Source: Acidovorax sp. NCPPB 3576 (GTDB taxonomy: Bacteria; Pseudomonadota; Gammaproteobacteria; Burkholderiales; Burkholderiaceae_C). Taken from it: a stretch of DNA of 64,000 nucleotides. The notes beneath the pieces were generated by a model. The model saw only the letters and a program-made list of their open reading frames with translations. It searched no databases and had not been told where the DNA came from. The translations under genes and the position numbers were made by a program. Where the stretch lies: positions 4,580,501 through 4,644,500 of the forward strand of contig NZ_CP097267.1 in assembly GCF_028473605.1 (NCBI RefSeq). Direction: 5' to 3'. Positions 60,195-64,000 of this stretch are shown here, piece after piece (the first letter of the stretch is position 1; the number at the start of each line of letters is the position of its first letter).

Positions 60195-61127
60195 ATGCCC
60201 AGCACGAATCCCCGCAGCTACGACGCAACGCCTTCCCGCAAGGTCGCCTTTCTCGGCCTGGGCGTCATGGGCTACCCCATGGCGGGGCACCTCGCACTCG
60301 CCGGCCACTCCGTCACCGTGTACAACCGCACCGCCGCCAAATCCGCCGCCTGGTGCGAAGAATTTGCGGGCAGCGCTGCGCTCCGGCACGCGCCCACCCC
60401 GCGAGAGGCAGCCCAGGGGGCGGAGATCGTCTTTTGCTGCGTGGGCAACGATGACAATCTGCGTTCCGTCACGCTGGGTGCCGATGGCGCATTCGCTGGC
60501 ATGCAGCCCGGAGCGGTCTTCGTCGATCACACCACGGCATCGGCTGAGGTCGCTCGCGAGCTGTACGGAGCGGCGCGTACGCTGGGACTTCAGTTCATCG
60601 ATGCACCCGTGTCCGGCGGCCAGGCAGGCGCCCAGAACGGCCAATTGACCGTGATGTGCGGCGGCGACGCCGACACCTTCGACAGCGTGAAGCCCACGGC
60701 GCTGGCCTTCTCGCGGGCCTTCACCCGCGTGGGCGACAGCGGATCGGGCCAGTTGGCCAAGATGGTCAATCAGATCTGCATCGCCGGCATCGTGCAGGGT
60801 CTGTCGGAGGCCATCGCCTTCGGCCAGCATGCCGGGCTCGACATGCCGCTGGTGCTGGACGTCATCGGCAAAGGGGCCGCGCAGAGCTGGCAGATGGACA
60901 ACCGCGGCAAGACCATGGTGGAGGGCCGCTTCGACTTCGGCTTCGCCGTGGACTGGATGCGCAAGGACCTCGGCCTGGTCCTGGACGAATCCCGCCGCAA
61001 CGGCGCACGCGTGCCGGTCACGGCGCTGGTGGACCAGTTCTATGCCGATGTGCAGCAGCACGGCGGCGCCCGGTGGGACACCTCCAGCCTGATCACCCGG
61101 CTGGGCCGCAAGAAAACGAACGGATAA
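60195..61127 (+). CDS. 3-hydroxyisobutyrate dehydrogenase-family oxidoreductase
   Basis: 310 residues. The NAD(P)-binding start is KVAFLGLGVMGYPMAGHLAL, with VTVYNRTAAKS indicating the cofactor-discriminating loop. IDAPVSGGQAGAQNGQLTVM is the family substrate-binding signature, and the catalytic lysine is in GSGQLAKMVNQICIAGIVQG. Members act on beta-hydroxyacids (hydroxyisobutyrate, tartronate semialdehyde, GHB and others); the exact acid is not readable. It follows the pilU terminator and is transcribed separately. The ATG at 60195 is preferred over a TTG five codons earlier. Confidence 0.87.
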   Translation: MPSTNPRSYDATPSRKVAFLGLGVMGYPMAGHLALAGHSVTVYNRTAAKSAAWCEEFAGSAALRHAPTPREAAQGAEIVFCCVGNDDNLRSVTLGADGAFAGMQPGAVFVDHTTASAEVARELYGAARTLGLQFIDAPVSGGQAGAQNGQLTVMCGGDADTFDSVKPTALAFSRAFTRVGDSGSGQLAKMVNQICIAGIVQGLSEAIAFGQHAGLDMPLVLDVIGKGAAQSWQMDNRGKTMVEGRFDFGFAVDWMRKDLGLVLDESRRNGARVPVTALVDQFYADVQQHGGARWDTSSLITRLGRKKTNG

Positions 61128-61222
61128 AAGAACCGGCCGCTCAGCCCGGCCGCGGCTTCACGGCACCGGCCAGAGGCCCGGCGCCGGAACCGCTTCTTGG
61201 CGGGCTCGCTGGCAGCCGCCGC

Positions 61223-61903
61223 TCAGCGCACCGGCACGTTGGGCGAAGCGTCCGTGGTGACCGGCGCGGGGCGCTGCTGCGCGAAGCCGCGCTCCAGTTC
61301 CTGCTGCGTGATGATCTCGAACACACGCACGACCTTGCGCACGCCGTTCACGCCACGGGCGATGTCGGAGGCCCGGTCCGCCTCACGCTGCGTCACGCGG
61401 CCCATGAGGTACACCGTCTCGCGCTCGGTGACCACCTTGTAGGCGCTCGCGAACAGGTCCTTGGCATCGACGAAACTCGCGCGCACCTTGCCGGTGATTA
61501 GCGTGTCATTGGAACGTTGGGTCAGCGAGCTGGGAGGCATCACAGCCAGATCGTTGACGACCGAGCGCACGTTCTCCACGGCCAGCGTGGCCTGCTCGAG
61601 TTTTTCCTTGTCCTGCGCGGTCGGCACCTCGCCGGTCAGCAGCACCTGGCGGTTGTAGCTGGTGACATTGACATGGACGCGGTCGCCGAAGGTGTCGCGA
61701 ATGCGATTGGAGGCGCGCAGCTCGATGCCTTCGTCCTCCACCTGGGTACCTGTCGTGCGCCGGTCCGACGCCATCATGCTGCCCATGACCGCGGCGCCGC
61801 CCACCACAAGGGGTGCGCATGCCGAGAGGGACGCCCCCAAGGCGCCCACGGCCAGAAGGGTGCAAGTCAGGCGGCGGGTCAAGCGGGTCATCGGGAAGTT
61901 CAT
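61223..61903 (-). CDS. dolP: BON-domain outer-membrane lipoprotein DolP/YraP
   Basis: 226 residues. The leader (CTLLAVGALGASLSAC) ends in the lipobox LSAC. Two BON domains follow: the first from IELRASNRIRDTFGDRVHVN, the second from DTLITGKVRASFVDAKDLFA with VYLMGRVTQREADRASDIAR. DolP binds anionic phospholipid and supports BAM and outer-membrane integrity in E. coli. The ATG overlaps the diaA stop (ATGA), with GGAG before it, so the two are coupled. The C-terminal tail after residue 205 is extra relative to E. coli. The dolP-diaA-yraN-rsmI neighbourhood matches the E. coli locus except that lpoA is missing. Confidence 0.92.
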   Translation of the reverse strand: MNFPMTRLTRRLTCTLLAVGALGASLSACAPLVVGGAAVMGSMMASDRRTTGTQVEDEGIELRASNRIRDTFGDRVHVNVTSYNRQVLLTGEVPTAQDKEKLEQATLAVENVRSVVNDLAVMPPSSLTQRSNDTLITGKVRASFVDAKDLFASAYKVVTERETVYLMGRVTQREADRASDIARGVNGVRKVVRVFEIITQQELERGFAQQRPAPVTTDASPNVPVR

Positions 61904-62496
61904 AGCGGTATCTCCTGTTCACCAAGTAATTGGGCATCCACGCCGTCGCACAGGCAGTGCAGGATGAGCGCATGCACCTCCCGCACGCGCGCAGCCCGAT
62001 CATGGGGCACGGCGATCAAGACATCGGTCTCGCGCAGCATGCCAGCCAGCCGACCGCCGCTGCGCCCCGACAGAGCGATCACTGTCATGTCCCTTTCATG
62101 CGAAGCGTCGCATGCGGCCAGTAGCGGCAGATCGTTGCCGGACTCCGAAATGGCCAGCAACACGTCGCCGGCCTGCCCCAGCGCGCGTACCTGGCGAGCC
62201 AGCGCGTCGATATCAGGGCCGTCCACGCCTGCGGGGGTCCAGATCGCGTCGGGGGCCAATGCCATCGCCGCCAGTTCAGGCCGATCCCGTTCGAACCCGG
62301 CTATGCACAGCGCAGCAAACTGCTGCGCCTGCGCTGCGGCTGGGCCGCTGCCACAGGCAAGCACCTTGCCGCCACTGGTGACGCAGGCGAGGATCGCCTG
62401 CACAGCGGAAGCGATGGGATGGCTCAGGGTCTGCGCGGACTGGTATTTGAGGTCGGCGCTGTCGATGAAATGCTGTTGGATGCGTTGCTCGAGCAT
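61900..62496 (-). CDS. diaA: SIS-domain DnaA-initiator-associating protein DiaA
   Basis: 198 residues, one SIS domain of the GmhA/DiaA type (GGKVLACGSGPAAAQAQQFA, GDVLLAISESGNDLPLLAAC, MTVIALSGRSGGRLAGML). It lacks the zinc ligands expected of a true phosphoheptose isomerase as far as I can see, and genomic context favours DiaA, which binds DnaA and stimulates initiation at oriC. The stop is coupled to dolP. Confidence 0.88.
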   Translation of the reverse strand: MLEQRIQQHFIDSADLKYQSAQTLSHPIASAVQAILACVTSGGKVLACGSGPAAAQAQQFAALCIAGFERDRPELAAMALAPDAIWTPAGVDGPDIDALARQVRALGQAGDVLLAISESGNDLPLLAACDASHERDMTVIALSGRSGGRLAGMLRETDVLIAVPHDRAARVREVHALILHCLCDGVDAQLLGEQEIPL

Positions 62497-62598
62497 GAGG
62501 CAACGATGATACTCGTGGGGTCGATGCCGTTTTGGTCAACCATCGGAGGCAGGCGTAAAACACTGCATCCTCGTCTGCTCAGGCAATGACTCACGGGA

Positions 62599-62982
62599 TC
62601 AGTGCGCATCAAAAGCGCCACGCAGCCACTGCACCGTTTCGCCCTCCACCAGCACGGCATCGAAGCGACATGGCGGTGGCGCAGGCATGCGCATCAAGTA
62701 ACAACGGGCGGCGAATACGATCCGCTGCTGCTTGACCCGGCCGATGCTGGCACCGGCGCCACCAAACGCGCTGCTGGCGCGGCTTCGGACCTCTACGAAC
62801 ACCACGGTGCCATCGCGCTCGCGAACGATCAGGTCGATCTCGCCACCGCCACGCCCTGGCGTTCGATAATTGCGCTCGATTAGCCGCAGTCCAGCGGCCT
62901 GGAGGTGAGCCAACGCACGGTCTTCGGCAGCATTGCCGACCACGCGCGTAGTGGCCACCGGTTTTTTCCCAAGGAATCCCAT
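62599..62982 (-). CDS. yraN: YraN (UPF0102) nuclease-fold protein
   Basis: 127 residues from MGFLGKKPVATTRVVGNAAE. The family core is GNAAEDRALAHLQAAGLRLI, RNYRTPGRGGGEIDLIVRER, and VFVEVRSRASSAFGG, an (E)-D-ExK-like Holliday-junction-resolvase-related nuclease fold (Glu/Asp in GGGEIDLI, ExR in FVEVR). Biochemical role is not established. Its start codon shares one base with the rsmI start on the other strand, so the two genes have no intergenic space. Confidence 0.92.
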   Translation of the reverse strand: MGFLGKKPVATTRVVGNAAEDRALAHLQAAGLRLIERNYRTPGRGGGEIDLIVRERDGTVVFVEVRSRASSAFGGAGASIGRVKQQRIVFAARCYLMRMPAPPPCRFDAVLVEGETVQWLRGAFDAH

Positions 62983-63902
62983 TGAGCGCCTCTTTCGCTT
63001 CAGCCCTGAACGCCGCACGCGACGCGGCGGCTGCGCAGCATTATCCGCAAGGGGCTCTGTACGTCGTAGCCACCCCCATCGGCAATCTGGCCGACATCAC
63101 GCTGCGGGCACTGCACGTGCTGCAATTGGCAGACACCATCGCGTGCGAAGACACCCGGCATACCCAGGCGTTGCTGCGCGCCTATGGCATAGAGAAAAAC
63201 GGCGGCCAGTGGCTGGCGCTTCACCAGCACAACGAGGCTGAAGCATCGCTTTCAGTGGTGGAACGTTTGCGTGCTGGCCAGCGGGTGGCTTACGCCAGCG
63301 ATGCCGGTACCCCGGGCGTCAGCGACCCGGGAGCGCGGCTGGTCGCAGCTGTGCACGCGGCCGGGTTGCGCGCTGTACCCTTGCCGGGGGCCAGCAGCGT
63401 GACCTCGGCACTCAGTGCAGCGGGCGCGGTCGCTCAGAGCGCCGAAGGGTTTCTTTTTGCTGGTTTTCTTCCCACCAAGAGCGGTGAGCGGGCGACAGCC
63501 GTGCAGCGGCTGTCGGTGGAGACACGGTGCGTGGTGTTGCTGGAAGCGCCGCACCGCATCGCCGAACTGGCCCTGGCCCTTGCAGTGCTTGGCGATCGGC
63601 AGGTGACGCTCGCACGTGAACTGACCAAACAGTTCGAAGAAATTGCCACTCAGCCAGCGCGTGCGCTGCCGGCTTGGCTGGCCGAAGGGACACAACGCTG
63701 CAGGGGCGAGTTCGTAGTGTTATTGCACCCTGTGCAGCCGACGCAAGACGAAGGAGACAGCTTGCGTGTCTTGAAGTTATTGATGCAGGAACTACCCCTC
63801 AAATCCGCCGTTCGGCTGGCGGCAGAGATCACAGGGGCATCGCGCAATGCCCTCTATGAATCGGCATTGGCGTTCAAGCAGGAAGGGACAGAGGACGCGT
63901 AG
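62982..63902 (+). CDS. rsmI: 16S rRNA (cytidine-2'-O)-methyltransferase RsmI
   Basis: 306 residues from a TTG at 62982, with AAGGA eight bases before it; no ATG fits. YPQGALYVVATPIGNLADIT is the RsmI start. CEDTRHTQALLRAYGI, VAYASDAGTPGVSDPGARLV and LPGASSVTSALSAAG are all family motifs of the tetrapyrrole-methylase fold. It 2'-O-methylates C1402 of 16S rRNA. The divergent overlap with yraN is described there. Confidence 0.95.
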   Translation: MSASFASALNAARDAAAAQHYPQGALYVVATPIGNLADITLRALHVLQLADTIACEDTRHTQALLRAYGIEKNGGQWLALHQHNEAEASLSVVERLRAGQRVAYASDAGTPGVSDPGARLVAAVHAAGLRAVPLPGASSVTSALSAAGAVAQSAEGFLFAGFLPTKSGERATAVQRLSVETRCVVLLEAPHRIAELALALAVLGDRQVTLARELTKQFEEIATQPARALPAWLAEGTQRCRGEFVVLLHPVQPTQDEGDSLRVLKLLMQELPLKSAVRLAAEITGASRNALYESALAFKQEGTEDA

Positions 63903-64000
63903 GAGAACTTGAGAGATCGCAAGCCATTCCGCCGCCAGATGCCTTGCATCTTTGGGATGGCCTTAGCGGGTCAGTTGACGGTGTAGGCCAAACCAGAGGC
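63903..64000. other. Window end downstream of rsmI
   Basis: No gene is supported. On the minus strand the last 30 bases could be the final codons of a gene ending in SGLAYTVN and a stop at 63971-63973, but the stretch is too short to decide. Confidence 0.3.

Noticed and set aside
63971..64000. 3' end of a further minus-strand gene
   Set aside because: Nine codons are open before a stop (SGLAYTVN), too few to support a call.

Overview
The window is about 64 kb of high-GC DNA with the gene content and intergenic repeats of a beta-proteobacterium of the family Comamonadaceae; an Acidovorax/Paracidovorax-like genome is the best guess. Pointers are the DUF3567 protein, the class II (B12-dependent) ribonucleotide reductase, Bug-type tricarboxylate binding proteins, the yggS-pilT-CNMP-pilU cluster and a dispersed hairpin repeat (GCTAT-N7-ATAGC plus CTAGGGCAT) that I recall from this family. 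This is inference from content, not from a database search.

Layout. 1-9.9 kb: the N-terminal end of a type VI secretion VgrG, a DJ-1/PfpI protein, a YqhD-type alcohol dehydrogenase, small exported unknowns, a Bug transporter protein, and an FAH-family hydrolase/GumN pair divergent from an IclR regulator with a palindrome between them. 9.9-15 kb: an AlbA/HATPase protein with an in-frame 12-bp tandem repeat, an AbrB transporter, a DoxX-like/SDR protein and DUF4166. 15-22 kb: a membrane histidine kinase and NtrC-type regulator preceded by two matching 19-bp palindromes, nrdJ and a nitroreductase. 22-27 kb: a predicted exported Tat aldo/keto reductase plus FGE-like protein, divergent from a heavy-metal-type two-component system with a likely operator between them. 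27-31 kb: ChaN lipoprotein, a PAS-GGDEF-EAL protein and purU. 31-33 kb: a low-GC restriction-modification island (C5 methyltransferase plus unfamiliar nuclease) butted onto the first codons of a LysR gene.

34.2-40.3 kb is a compact signalling cluster with no CheA: a soluble triple-PAS MCP with an altered tip, a triple-CheW protein, a GAF protein, a degenerate receiver and a GAF-EAL phosphodiesterase, several joined by ATGA overlaps. It reads as a chemosensory-like input wired to a c-di-GMP output. 40.4-48.1 kb is mostly metabolic or unknown (glcD, a lipoprotein pair, tandem-duplicated HTH regulators, DUF445, an aminotransferase, a threonine aldolase). Just after the aldolase lies a relic type I-C-like CRISPR array with no cas genes.

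48.5-54.5 kb is the most striking block: a four-gene, translationally coupled operon encoding a Cys-rich (TackOD1-like) protein with a dead GGDEF fold but an intact RxxD inhibitory-site motif, a GT2 polysaccharide synthase, a TolC-like outer-membrane channel fused to a GH18-like barrel, and an HlyD-like adaptor. I interpret it as a c-di-GMP-controlled, synthase-dependent exopolysaccharide secretion system built on efflux-type parts. 54.8-64 kb is housekeeping and pilus: a canonical MCP, yggS, pilT, a cyclic-nucleotide-binding-fold protein, pilU, a hydroxyisobutyrate-dehydrogenase-family enzyme, and the conserved dolP-diaA-yraN / rsmI neighbourhood.
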